DNA from: Endothia cerciana
Taxonomy: Eukaryota > Ascomycota > Sordariomycetes > Diaporthales > Cryphonectriaceae
Reading direction: 5' to 3'
Assembly: GCA_026119935.1 (NCBI GenBank)
Contig: JALRMH010000034.1
Coordinates: 124,001-188,000, forward strand
DNA: 64,000 nt
In this document: positions 10,548 to 22,586 of the stretch, in pieces
Numbering within the stretch: the stretch's first letter is position 1
Layout of the letters: every line of letters begins with the position of its first letter
The notes under the pieces: model-generated
The model's database searches: none
What the model saw: the letters and a program-made list of their open reading frames with translations, nothing else
Told to the model about the DNA's origin: nothing
Position numbers and translations under genes: made by a program

Positions 10548-13500
10548 CTATGCAGCAGCAGCCGCGGTCAACGTCGGCACCGTCAACCCGTAGCACTCTG
10601 TCCTGCCCTGGGGATCATGCTGGTCGATCTCGACGCGGATGCAGATGTCCAGACTACCGTCGTTGCCCTGCCCGTGCTCCGCCGGGTGCGCGGCCTTGTG
10701 CGTCGTTCCGCAGCCGGCCTCTCCGGCTGAGATAGGTAGGCGGCCGTTTATGCGATGCTTGGAGTGTCCGGTTCTGACCGATGAGCGGGTGTTCACCGAT
10801 GACAGGTCGTGCCCGTTTGTGCTGGCGGCGCTGTATCCGTTGGTGGTAGCGGTTACCGGCCTTAAGTATTGGCTGGACGGCTGCAGTTGTGGCTCATGTG
10901 GCCGTGGTGGGTTGTTAGGTGAGTTCTCGGTCAGCATGGCGAAGTTGCGGCTTGGCATGGTGACCTGGTTGTGGGCGGCGGTCCTGGCCGAGTCCCCCGG
11001 GTCCTTGTTGAAGAGCTTGAGGAGCGTCTCGTCGGTCTCGGGGTTCAGATGATGGATCTTGTTACGGCGGGCGAGGAGGTTGGCGATAGCCTGAGGCGGT
11101 GGCTTGTTCACGATAGCGGAGGAGACGACGTTGGCCATATACCGGTGGTCATTCTCGCAGGGTATATTGAGCGACGGGTTGGAATAGAAGCGGCCGAGCG
11201 CCGCAAGGTGGACGTCGCCGCCGAGAATGGTGAGGCGGACAGAGACTGTGTTGTAAGCTCAGCACGCTGGAGTTGTAAGGGGCCAGACAGCCCCGACTGG
11301 GGCGAGGTCATGTTACCTACACTGCTTGCATATGCCCTGGAAGGTCTCGATCATCCAGTTCCGCTCTTTCTTGTGAGTTCGCGCGGTGTAGTGATCGTCC
11401 AAATCATCCAGCAGATCGACTGAGCCATCGAAGTGGTTGAAGATGCCGCCGCCTGGTCATTTTGTCAGTCATGATCAAGGTCTAGTAAATCCAGCATGAT
11501 GGCCGTCGGCGCGGCACAACAGCAAGCGCCGAGACCTCGGGTTGAGGTAACCCAGAGGCAAAGACGGGGGGGGGGGGGTCTAAGACGGCGAGAGGCCCGG
11601 AACAATCGGAGTGAATGCAGCATACCTAGACCAAATCTCCGATTGGCAAACTTGATAGGGCCCAGAACGGGGCTCGAGAAGATGTTTTCGAGCCATGTGA
11701 GACGCTGCAGGATCAGAATCAGCCGGGTCGAGCCCACGCACGACCATACGGACCTGCCACTCACCGGATATGCGATCGGTATGCCCAGGAGCAAAATCAC
11801 ATGCTTAAACGGCGTACCAGCAGCTTGTGCGTCACGGAGTTCTTGGCTCAGCCGCCCAAAGATCAGGTCGTAGGTCTCGGGATAGTTGACCTGGTGCCGG
11901 GTCCGTTCTGTGCGCGCGTCGATCCCCAAAAGTGCCATCCGGGCACCCAACTTGGCAAAAATATTGTGCGAGCGCTCTGCCACGTATGGCCCAGGCCTTG
12001 GACCTACGATGTAGTTCGACTCCAGGGTAGGTGCCGCAACATAGGTGTCAACCAGCTGGTTCTGGTCAACACCAGGGCCTCTGCCGTCTCCAGACTCCGT
12101 CATTGTCTGGGGGGCATCCGAGGTGTAGGTCGAAGGGGGCGGTGGCAGGTGGTGTTGGAACAGCATATAGTACTTATGCGCGCATCCACCGATGCCGCGG
12201 AAGACGTCGCATTTCATGAAGTCGTTCACATAGGACCCGAAGCCATCGATGATATCGTGGTCGTCCTGTGGTTTGGTTTGAGGGGTTAGCATATATAGCC
12301 TGTCCCTGGGAGCCGCAGCCCTGCGTGTTGTCGTGTCCGGCAGAGAGTTTTCTTACCCAGATGTTTACCTGGGGTATCTGGCCATTTGCCGAGGCGAACG
12401 GCTCTGTCGAGTACCACCGGATATAATTTCTCAAATAAAAGTTGTCGCACTCTGCCCGGAGCTCCTCGGGGAATGGGAAATCTCGGCGCTTCTTGGGGTT
12501 GCCAATAGCTGTCCATCCTCGTAGAGGGCCGTGGACCCGAATACTATCATTATAGATCTGGTCGCCACCTATAAAATAAATGTACATGTCAGGTATGGCC
12601 GTGGGGCCTTGCATGAAAGAGGGGGGGGGGGGGAGGGGGCGGCCATACCACCGATCATGACGTGGAACGGTACCTCGGCGTGGCGGCGCAAAACGTCGTT
12701 CCACAGGGCAGGACCGCTCCAAGCCTCCTCGTCGGTTCCCACTGAGAATCCGTTGCACGAGTGGAACATTACTGTGATTCACGACCGGTCAGCATAGTAA
12801 TAAGGGGGGGAGGGGACGCCGCCAGAGCCGCAGGGGGGGGGGCATGGTACGCACTCCTCATGGACTCCGTGACGGCCGGGACATAGAAGCTGTTCTCCTG
12901 CGGCCCCTTCTTGCTGATGAAGCGCATCTCCGGCAGAGCGTATGCCCACCTGGTCTCCCTGGCCTCCATCTCACAGCGCAGATCGAACCTCCAGAACGTG
13001 TTGCGAGGGTCAGAGTAGAGACACGAGCCCTGGACCTCGGTCGCGCCCGCGATGCCATCCGCGCCTCCGCCCGTTCCATTGCCGGCGCCGTCCGCGCGAG
13101 CTTGTTGCGCACTGCCGATCCTCCGCAGGGCCAGCGTGGGCACGACGTCCTGCGTCCTGCCGCCGCCCGTGGTGACGATCAGGACGCTGCCCACCCAGAA
13201 GGGCCCTTCCATGCGCCTGTAGTTCAGCAGCGGCCCGCAGGCTATGGTCTTGCCATCCTTGGGGTGGTCGTGCGCAGCGTCCGCCTGGACATGCCCGTCG
13301 CCGGCGGCCTCGCGGGGGTGTCCTTCGACCATGATGGGGGTATGCCTGTTGGCGGTAGCGGAGGTGGGACGGCTCCGCGGGGCCACGTCGGTCGCGACCC
13401 GCGACGAGTTTAAGAAATCTGCCAAGTCATGGGTGCCGGTCTTGGCCTCGGCGGCCCGAGGCTGAAGCGATGCATGCTTGCGGTACGCGGACGACTCCTC

Positions 13501-13626
13501 GTGCCGCCACCTCGTACTTGACGCGTGTGGGTTGTGTGGGTCGAGCCCGAGCCCGAGCCCGTCATCGCCCTCGAAGAGCTCGGCGTCAGGGTCATGCGCC
13601 CGGGCATGGTGGTGATGGGAGGTCAT
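10548..13626 (-). CDS. PhoD-like phosphatase/metallohydrolase, 7 exons
   Basis: A fungal PhoD-like metallophosphoesterase. PhoD proteins hydrolyse phosphodi- or monoesters with a dinuclear metal centre; the substrate of this fungal branch is not known to me. Exons: 13626-12855, 12771-12649, 12568-12357, 12265-11765, 11704-11626, 11452-11321, 11245-10548. All phases agree, giving 838 aa. Signature blocks lie across splice joins: TESMRIMFHSCNGFS (about residue 257), MIGGGDQIYND (metal-binding Asp, about 300), GIPIAYPRLTWLEN (join of exons 4 and 5), GGGIFNHFDGSVDLLDDLDD (exon 6) and ILGGDVHLAALGRFYSN (exon 7, about 612-628). The N-terminal 100 residues and C-terminal 150 are low-complexity. The exon 6 to exon 7 junction is the least certain (donor GTAGGT, acceptor ACACAG). 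Three introns contain long G tracts on the plus strand. Confidence 0.88.
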
Positions 13627-15030
13627 TGCGGGCGGCGGGCGGACGCTGGTGGAGCATGCCGATGGTCAGAGTTGTAGGGGGGACGCGATTGGTAGGGGGC
13701 CCTGGGCAGGGTCGCATAAGTGGAGACCTACAGCACTTACACGACAGGTTCCCGAGGGCAGGTAGATGGCTTCTCGGCCACGAGAGAGCACAGGCAGGTG
13801 GCAGATGGCAGTCACGAGGCCGTCTTTGGTGGTAGGTCGAAGGGGGGGAGGGAGGAATGTGGTCAACAAGATCGGGGCTAGGCCGTGGTGACAACAAGTA
13901 TCTTGCGTAAGGCCCAATGCAGGGACTACTGCTCGTGCTGCCAAATCTCGGTTGGGGATCCCGACCCTTTAAGGTTGTCTCCCAGGTGAGGCCGGCCCCT
14001 GGGCGCTGGAAATGAGGCCGCCGGCAGGTGTGTGGTTTGACGGCCTTGAGAAGGCAGACAGACGAAGGGAGCAGGAGTTTATGGGTCGAAAAGCTGGTAA
14101 TACGCACAAAGGGTCACACAGCACGGGAACGTGCGGTAGGGACAGAGGCGGACGCGGCACGGCAGAATCCTGTGACCATAGGGAGACACTTGGCTTGGCG
14201 TGACGGTTGATTACGACTATGACCGGGTGTCTGGCGGTGGGGAGATGAGGATGGGGGTTGCTGGTCAGGGTGCTGTGCTGATGACAATGCCAAGACGGAC
14301 AGGCCAGGGAAAAGAAGTGGTTCGAAGGTGAAATTTCATGGGTCTAAAAAGGTAGTTCCCGCTGTGCATGGGACGAGTCCTGTGCCAAGAGCTGAACTGA
14401 AAACGGGGGAGGGTCCCCCAGGAGGCTGTCGTGCAGTCTGCCGCCTCCTGACCATGCACCCTCGGCTGTGGTGACCAGCCAGACATGTTCCGCCGTCGCA
14501 CGAGAAGAGGAATGTGACCGCAGCCATCCGTGTCCGGATCAGCTGCCCTGTTGGCTGGCGGGCGTCTCGTGGAGCAATGTCAGATGAGGGACCTTGCATG
14601 TTTGATTGTGGCGATGGGGGCGGCCTCAGGCAGCAGGCAGGCAGGCAGGCAGAATATAAGTCTCAACGTCATTTGCTGGAACGGGATGAAGAAAGAAATG
14701 ATCGGTCGCCGGAGTCTGTAATTTCAGCGTGTCAGGTCTCCCCGATTTCATTCTGCCAGGATGCCCCACTTGACCCTACTGCACATGAAGGGTCCCGAGC
14801 ACAACTGCTCAGGCGTGCCATACCAGGGTCGGAATGCCCCGTCCCTGTCCCTATCGCCTAAACTTGGACCTTGACATCTGTTCATCTCGTCTCCTAGCAT
14901 CTCCCACTCACCCTGGACTGTTCCTGCTGGTCCCTTGGATGTGCTACATATTACTATGGTATGTACAATTTGCTGCCGCAGCCAGCTAACTCCGATGATG
15001 ATGATGATGATGTTGTTATCGCCGTGCCGG

Positions 15031-15063
<33 letters not shown>

Positions 15064-15804
15064 GAATGCGATCTATTCTGAGGATCCTGTCGGGGCCAAG
15101 AAGACATCAAGCTAGCTCGACTTGTGATTCTCGCCCAGGCATACCTGCGGTCGTACGACCAGATACCACCCAACATACGTAGGATGATTATGATGGCAGA
15201 CTGCTTGTCTCCTACCCTCCCAATCAAGACCTTCCTGTGCTGCTGATATAGATGCTGAACCTTCACTACGTCCTATCCACCCACCCTTCGTGCCACCCTC
15301 CACCCCGCGGTTACCCGTCGTGGCAAGCCCCTCCGCCCGATTATCAATTACAATTACAATCTGTGAGTAGCAGCTAGCAGTCACGGAGAGGGAAAGGCGT
15401 GCATCCGTACCGGCCCAGCCTCCCAGATCGATCCCGGCCTCCAGACGGCCAGACGGCCAGACGGGCCAGAGGGGCCCGGGGCGGTGGGCCGCTATCGGGG
15501 GGCAAAGCTATATCGCACCGCGCTGTGGGGTCCTGCTTCTCCGCATCGCGGCCGGACGACATATTGAACCGCTGGCAGCCGAGCAGCTTCCAGATCACCG
15601 GCTGATGCTGCCTTTGCAGAGGCTGAGAAGGGAAGAGAAAAGAAAAGAAAAGAAAAGAAAAAGAAGAGGTAGGCGAGACAGGCCCAAGTCATAAAGGCGT
15701 TATCCTCCTTCCTGTCCTGAGAGCTCAGCTCCCCTGGTTTGAGGCCCAACAGCATCCCAAAGTGTGTTACCCTCCCCCCTCAGCAACCGTCCATCTCGAC
15801 CATC
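13627..15804. other. Intergenic region with microsatellites
   Basis: A 2.2-kb spacer between the divergent phosphatase and P5C dehydrogenase genes. It contains a GGCA repeat (14631-14651), a GAT repeat (14994-15012), a TGTC/GTCT repeat (15031-15064) and an AAAGA run (15640-15662) just upstream of the dehydrogenase. No credible gene. Confidence 0.6.
15029..15064. repeat. Tetranucleotide (GTCT)n microsatellite
   Basis: About eight to nine perfect copies of TGTC in intergenic DNA. Length is likely polymorphic between strains. Confidence 0.9.
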
Positions 15805-17710
15805 ATGGCTTCCCGCAGGGTTGGCCTCCTCTCCCTCACCGCGCGGTCTGGTGCCCGCTGCAGCCCTCCCCTGCCGTCCAGACCTGTAGGGAGGCCATCA
15901 CCACGTGGCTTTGCCACAAGCGCGTCCAGGGCATCCGTACTGGCGACCTTCAAGACGCCCAAGGTCCTGAACGAACCAAATGTGAGTCGCCGACGTCCTA
16001 CCCCGCCATCCCGAGACGCTCTCAAGCAGCTGACCACCGTCCACAGCACCACTACGCAAAGGGCTCTGCCCAGCGGGATGGGCTGCTGTCTGCTGTCCAG
16101 GGCATGAAGAGCAGGGGCGCGGTGGACGTGCCGGTAGTGGTTGGCGGCAAGGAGGTCCGTGTGGCAGTCCCCTGGTCGCACCCACTCGGGATACTTACGC
16201 GCTGCCCCCAACACAGGTCAGGACGTCTTCGACCGGCAGACAGCTCAACCCGTCCGACCACTCGCAGGTCGTGGCGACATACTCCAGGGCCGGTGCCGCG
16301 CATGTCGAGGACGCCATCAGCTCTGCGCTGGCCGCCAGGGAGGCGTGGGCCTCCCTCCCCTTCGCAGACCGGGCAGCCGTCTTCCTCAAGGCGGCAGACC
16401 TGATCGCCACCAAGTACAGGTACGAGATCATGGCCGCCACGGTGCTGGGCCAGGGCAAGAACGCGTGGCAGGCCGAGATCGACGCCGCTGCCGAGCTCTG
16501 TGACTTCCTGCGGTTCAACGTCCAGTACGCCGGGGAGCTCTACTCACAGCAGCCCGCGCACAACTCGGCCGGCACGTGGAACAGGATCGAGTACCGGCCC
16601 CTCGAGGGCTTTGTCTACGCCATCACGCCTTTCAACTTCACCGCCATCGCCGGCAACCTGCCCGGCCTCCCCGCCCTTCTCGGAAATGTGGTCGTGTGGA
16701 AGCCCTCTGACTACGCCATTGCCTCCAACTGGCTGCTGTACAACATCTTCATTGAGGCGGGGCTGCCCAGGGACGTGATCCAGTTCGTCCCCGGCGAGCC
16801 CGAGGAGATCACGAGGGTCGTCCTGGGCCACAGGCAGCTCGCCGCCCTCCACTACACCGGCAGCACGGCTGTCTTCCGCAGGCTGTACGGCCAGATCGGC
16901 GAGGGCATCGCCCAGGGCCGGTACATCGGCTACCCTCGCATCGTGGGCGAGACGGGCGGCAAGAACTTCCACATCGTCCACCCGACCGCAGACATCGACA
17001 ACGCGGCCGTCCAGACGGTGCGCGGGGCGTTCGAGTTCCAGGGCCAGAAGTGCAGCGCCACCTCGCGCCTCTACGTCCCCGAGAGCGTCTGGCCGGGGTT
17101 CAGGGAGAGGCTGGTCGCGGAGACGGAGGGGCTCAGGGTCGGCGCGCCGTGGGAGGCGCACAACTTCATGGGCCCCGTCATCCACGACGCCTCCTTCAAG
17201 AGGCTCAGCGCGGCCATCGACGCCGCCAGGGGCGACAGCGAGCTCGAGCTGGTCACCGGCGGCAAGTACGACGGCTCCAAGGGCTACTACGTGCACCCCA
17301 CCATCTACCGGACCACGAACCCGGCGCACCCCTACCTCAGGGACGAGTTCTTCGGGCCCATCCTCACGGCGTACGTGTACGACGACAGCAAGCCTGACGG
17401 GTTCGTCAAGGCGTGCGGGCTTGTCGACGCGACGTCCGACTACGGCCTGACGGGCTCAGTGTTCGCGGCCGACCGGGCCGCCGTCAGGGTCGCGGAGGAT
17501 GCGCTGCGGAATGCGGCGGGCAACTTCTACATCAACTGCAAGAGCACCGGCGCCGTGGTGGGCCAGCAGCCGTTCGGGGGCGCCCGGGCCTCCGGGACCA
17601 ACGACAAGGCGGGGAGCTCGGCGATCATGGGCAGGTTCGTCAGCATGAGGAGCATGAAGGAAGAGTTCACGGCGACCACGAGAGTCGAGTACCCCAGCAA
17701 CGAAGTCTGA
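15805..17710 (+). CDS. put2: Delta-1-pyrroline-5-carboxylate dehydrogenase, mitochondrial
   Basis: Oxidises P5C/glutamate semialdehyde to glutamate with NAD+, the second step of proline (and arginine-derived) catabolism in the mitochondrial matrix. Model: exon 1 15805-15981, exon 2 16047-16154, exon 3 16217-17710; 592 aa. The N-terminus (MASRRVGLLSLTARSGARC) is a basic, Ser-rich targeting presequence. The aldehyde dehydrogenase core is complete: FNFTAIAGNLPGLPALLGN, VVWKPSDYA, GSTAVF, ETGGKNFHIVHPTAD, the catalytic Cys in FQGQKCSATSRLY, DEFFGPILTAYVY, and the C-terminal NCKSTGAVVGQQPFGGAR. The exon 2 donor is uncertain: 16155 (GTCCGT) gives the family-like GGKEVRTSSTGRQLNPSDH; 16161 (GTGGCA) adds two residues. 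Confidence 0.95.
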
Positions 17711-19470
17711 GGGGCGTACCCTGGGGGCTGGGGGGTGCGTTCCTAATTACGGACAAACCCACACCGGTAATCCTTCCTGGTGGGGCCCCGGGGGTGGCGG
17801 TTGGCATTCAGGGCTCGGGCGGCATGTGACGGCCGCCGACAAGGGGTGGGAAGGCTCGGGTTTCCTCTTACAGCACGGGAGCACAAATGCTGCTTGCGTC
17901 CTGAGATTTGGCGTTGTAGCACGTGAGCAAGGCCACGGCCGTGGAGGGGCCGGGACCTGAATTGGGAGGGGGGGGGGGGGTTTTCCCCGGAGACTTGTCC
18001 GGGGGTGAGCACGTGGGCACCTCTTAGGCCAGGGAAGCTTGGTGATGCGGCCTTATCCTGAACCGACCAGCGAGCCAATGTTTGATCTTGATATGCATCA
18101 TGCCTCACCAACCGCGCGACAGTGTATGTGCGCCCTCGTGTCAGGCCCGAAGTGACATGCTGATACAATACAGAAGAAAAGCCCTGTTGAGGAGCTAGAG
18201 GAGGTGTGTGCGCGATAATGCCAATCGTCTGGTCGAAGCAGCACATGACCCAAGATACATACGAGCGTCCGTAGAACAGCACAAGAGGGGGCCCCAGCCC
18301 GGAATCCGGAAGGCTAGCGAGGCGGCAGATGGAAGACGAGCTGGGACGCAAAGGCTCGCCTCCATCACAACCTCTCACCGCAGATACTATGGGAGGGGGG
18401 AGGGGGGTTATGTGAGCAATGTGCTATGTAGCATCGACGAGGGTTTGAGAGGTTGAGCCCCACCGGGATAAACCACCCCCCCCCCCTTTCCCACCCCACG
18501 CCTCCCCACGTCGTGCTGGGCGGTACTACATAGTATGTACATAGGACCAGAGACTATGAGACTATATATACCATGGTAGAATGTACTACCATGTATGTAC
18601 TATATCACAGTAAAAGGCGCTGCAGTTGGCTCGTGGCAGGGATCAACTTGGGGGGGGGGGGGGACTCCATCCTCGACGCCGCCTCGACAGCACGAGGCAT
18701 GATGCTCCACGCCTATTCGCTGCTGCTCACACGAGCACCTACCGGGAACACACACCTGCCCGACCCTCTGCCTCCCTCCTCACCCAAGAATCCTCACCAC
18801 GAGGGAAAGGATAGGCAGTCCCAGGGCGCTGGGACCCAAAATAAATAAATAAATTAACCCCCAAGGAGAAGGAAGAAAAAAAAAAAAAAAGGGAAAAAAA
18901 AAAGGAAAAAGAGAGATATGATGTGAGAGCCAAGGCTTTTTTTGTTAGAGAACCCGTTGGGCGCGGTCGAGTTGGCTGTGCTGCCAGTGCCCGTTCCTCT
19001 CTGCCTTTCCCTCCCTCCTCCAAGTAAGTCACGTAGTACGTGCGCCTTCTTGCTGCCGTCCCTCTCTTCTTCACCCACTCACTCGCACATTCACCTACTC
19101 ACCCACTTGCTCACTAATCCCCCTCTCCGCCGGGGGGCGTGCCTCTTTGCCGCAAACGGCGTATCGTGACTTTGCAGCCCAAGGCTGCTTTCGCTATTCT
19201 CGTCTCGGGTCTTGCTCGTGAGCCCTGCTCCAGCTCCCAACCCCCCTACCTGCCCGGCCGGAAACGCGGCGCCTTCACGTCCGTTGGCCTCGTAACGATT
19301 GTTGCACAGCCACGCAGCGCAACGCGACGACGGCCCGGGGACGTCCAGCTGCGCCTCCCCCCGTCTCTGGTCTTCAAGATCCAGGCCGGGGTCCTTGACA
19401 TAGTCGTCAACCCCAGATAGACGAATCATAACAACGTCAGCGCTCTACCAACCAACTAGACCAACTAGGC
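17711..19470. other. Intergenic region with homopolymers and A-rich tract
   Basis: A 1.76-kb spacer between two plus-strand genes. It contains G13 (17968-17980), C11 (18476-18486), G14 (18650-18663), an A-rich stretch (18838-18920) and TACATAGTA-type palindromes near 18526-18615. No credible gene. Confidence 0.6.
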
Positions 19471-19911
19471 ATGCCCCGGACGACGTTGCCCCCGACGCCC
19501 GCCTCGTCGACGGACATCCGTGGCAGGGACGGGGCCAAGCAGCTGTCCCCCCTACAGATTGCCTTCGAGCTGCCACCGGCGGCCATGGTGAACGAGGCGG
19601 ACCGGGCAGCCGGTCCTGGAGGCGGCGGCGTGCGCAGCAATAAGATGAGCACCCCAGAGCCGCCCGAGTCCCAGACGTCCCCCAAAAAGCCTTTCCCCAT
19701 ACAGCCCAGCGAGGCCGTCAAGGCGAGGAGACGGCCGTCCGCGGCCGCGGCTGCCAGGGAGAGCGCCTCCTCCTCGTTCGCCCTGCCGCCGCCCCCGACG
19801 AGGTCGCGGAAGATCATCCAGATGAAACCCCGTCAGCAGGAGGAGAGGAACAAGAAGCCCGCGCTAGAGCCGGCACCAACGACGGCTGGCGGGAGGGGCC
19901 CGGGTAAGAAG

Positions 19912-19949
<38 letters not shown>

Positions 19950-20884
19950 TGCTGCACCGGTGGCGGGCGAGGCTGGGCCCTCGAGGAAGAAGCAGCCGTC
20001 CGTTCCGAGCGCTGCTGGCCGGAAGATTGCGAGGAAGACGGCGCACAGCTTGATCGAGAGGAGGCGGAGGTCCAAGATGAACGAGGAGTTCGCCGTGCTG
20101 AAGGACATGATACCGGCGTGTACGGGGGAGATGCATAAGCTGGCTATACTTCAGGTGAGCTGGGGAGGCCCGACTGGTGTCCCGCCGCAACCTCCGTGGC
20201 TGACCGTAGTAGGCGTCGATCGAATACGTCCGGTATCTGCAGGACTGTATCGAAAAGCTGAAGACGCAGAGGGAGCCCCAGACACCTACCCAGATGGCCG
20301 GAATGGCCAGCAGCCGTGACCGGAGTCCGTACAGCCCTGACCGGTCAGACCAGGAGCGGCAACATACCTATGCAGGGGACGAACAACCGCCCGACGTCGA
20401 CATGACAGGCTCAGATCTCGCACCCTCACCCACATCCACCACATGCCCACCCTCCTCCTCCACCACCACCACCAACATATCCTACCAGGCCTCCTCCGCG
20501 TCACCCGCACTAGCAGCCCAGCAGGACTCATCCTCGTCAGCCGCCCGCCGCCGCCACGACTCTTATGCCTCGATCTCGGCCGGCGTGCCAGCATGCGAGC
20601 ACCACAGGCACTACAGCTTCCACAGCGCGACGACGTCGCCCGCCGTCGGGCCCGGGTGGGGAATGGGGGGATACCCGCCGAGCAACCACTCCGCCGCGGG
20701 CTCGACGCTCACGAGCCCCGCGCTGGGACCGCTGCGGGAGGAGCGGGATCTAGACCAGGAGGCCACCGCCGCGCTGTTGATGCTGAATAGTGACCGCAGG
20801 GGGACGATTTCCGGTCCGACCGGCGGGACGGGTTCTGGTGGGTCGGGTAGGGGGATGAGCGTGCGGGACCTGCTGAGTGCGTGA
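19471..20884 (+). CDS. bHLH transcription factor, DevR/Esc1-like, 2 exons
   Basis: A nuclear DNA-binding regulator. Exon 1 19471-20154, intron 20155-20212 (58 nt, GTGAGC...GTAG), exon 2 20213-20884; 451 aa, phase 0. The basic-HLH domain straddles the intron: RKTAHSLIERRRRSKMNEEF (basic region and helix 1, about residues 190-209), then LKDMIPACTGEMHKLAILQ, then ASIEYVRYLQDCIEKLK from exon 2. This matches the fungal DevR/Esc1 type, which in Aspergillus affects conidiophore development; that role is inferred by similarity only. A 14-residue alanine run (coded by GCC repeats at 19913-19953) precedes the domain. Both termini are Ser/Pro-rich and likely disordered, with a KKPFPIQPSEAVKARRRPS segment that may be a nuclear signal. 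Confidence 0.9.
19913..19953 (+). repeat. (GCC)n coding repeat, polyalanine
   Basis: Near-perfect GCC/GCT repeats inside exon 1 of the bHLH gene encode an uninterrupted alanine tract. Copy number may vary without breaking the frame. Confidence 0.9.
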
Positions 20885-22560
20885 GCCACACAGGCCGTCT
20901 TCCCCCCCTGGAGTCACCTCCCTCCGGGCTTTTTCATTACTCGGGTCTTACTATGCGCCCTCCCGACGGGCTCTCGGTCGGCGCCGTGAACACCATATTG
21001 ACCTGGGAGGGGCCGGCCGGCTGGCTGAAGTGAGCATGATTTATCATTTCGGTGCTTCGGGGCTCCGCATCGTTCCCTTTTGGCATCGTTTCTTGAGTGT
21101 TGGGCTCATCTCTGGTGCGCTGATAGCATTTGTATTGGCCTCTATGGGCACAGCCACCCAAGTAGCACGGGTGCTTGCGGTGGTTCTAGTGCTGATGGCC
21201 CTAGGCCTGCAGGTTGCGGGCGGCTACCTGAGTGTGGATGGGTCTGCGGATAGAGACTCATCCTAGGCAGAGCAGAATGAATGAAGATGAGACACGATAG
21301 TGCCCATGAGGCGCTCTCGGACCTGGAATAGCAGCTACCGAACCTGACAGGACTGCCTCTCCCCACCACCCCCCTCACCTCGTCAATGCCGCACGGATGA
21401 GTTCCAAAAAGCCATAAGTGAATGACCTACTACTACAGGGCCAAACACTGCCCGTAAGGTAATCACCACCTCGGTCACAAGACTGCGGCCCTCTTGCAAC
21501 AGGCTGGAATGGAATGCACCTCGGGGCCTGGATGGGGTGGTGGAAACGCAGCAGTAGAGCAGCCCATAACACCTCGCCTACAAAAGAGACAGAGGGGCCC
21601 TGAGGTCCGACGGTGTCGCTGGGTTTACCTCTCTCGTCAACCCCCCCCCCCCTCAACTCCGGAGGCCGCCCCTTCCCCCCTCGCCCAAGGTTCCGATCCG
21701 CTGTCCAGTTGCCAACGCGGTCTGAGCGCTGGGATTGACGAGGCATACGTGCTATGTGGGCTAGGCGGTGCGGCTGGGCGGTACATCCGCCTCTCCGGGG
21801 GGGGGGAAGGTGGGGGGTTGTAAGTCTCACCGGTGAAGTCACCTCTGAATGGATCCCTCCAGGAAGAAGAGCAAGCCGCAACCAGCCCTTCGGCACGTCC
21901 CAAGCCGGGGGGGTTCTTCCATAGGGGCACGGCTTACCAGGTCTTGACCTTACTGCTTTGACGATTTCCTCGGTCTACACCCTAACCTCCCCCCCCCCCC
22001 CCAAACCCCCCAAGCGTTGAAACCATCAGGCAAGTCACGCCTGCCTCTCGGGAGGGCAGTGAGTGGAGAAGTAGGACCGCTTCACGGGACTTTCTGAGTA
22101 GAAAACGACAGTATGCAAAAGCAGCCGGGCTTGCTGGGATCCTCACCACCGACTCTCGAGGAGCAGATGCGCGGGAGAGGAGGGTGTACCCGGGGGGGGG
22201 GGGCAGCAGTCTATGGGGTTCGCAGATGGCAGAACACACACAGATCACAGTAGCATCCTGTCCTCCTCAAACAGGAGCGCGGTGTTGCCGCGTAACCACA
22301 CTTAGCGGTTGTTCACGGGAGGGGGGTGATGGGGAGGGGAGAGAGACATGCTGCCAAGGGGTTCCTTGACCCCGACCGCAAGCCCCTTGGGGCATTGTGA
22401 TAAGTTGTCTGCCTAAATGGCCCAGCCCTTCCGCTCGGAACTGAAGGAGAGAGCTTCACGCCGCCCTTCCCTGCCTGGCCTGGCTGTCGATCAGAGAGGG
22501 CAGGACCGAGTCTGAGGCCTCGAGGGGTGATCCTCACAACGAAAGGCCCACTCGGTGAAC

Positions 22561-22586
22561 ACGCGCACACACACACACACACACAC
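22561..22586. repeat. (CA)n dinucleotide repeat
   Basis: Alternating purine-pyrimidine CA/CG run of 26 nt in the gene-poor region, able in principle to adopt Z-DNA. Confidence 0.85.

Noticed and set aside
16544..17329. 261-codon minus-strand frame
   Set aside because: It is antisense to the P5C dehydrogenase exon 3, caused by strong G/C third-position bias.
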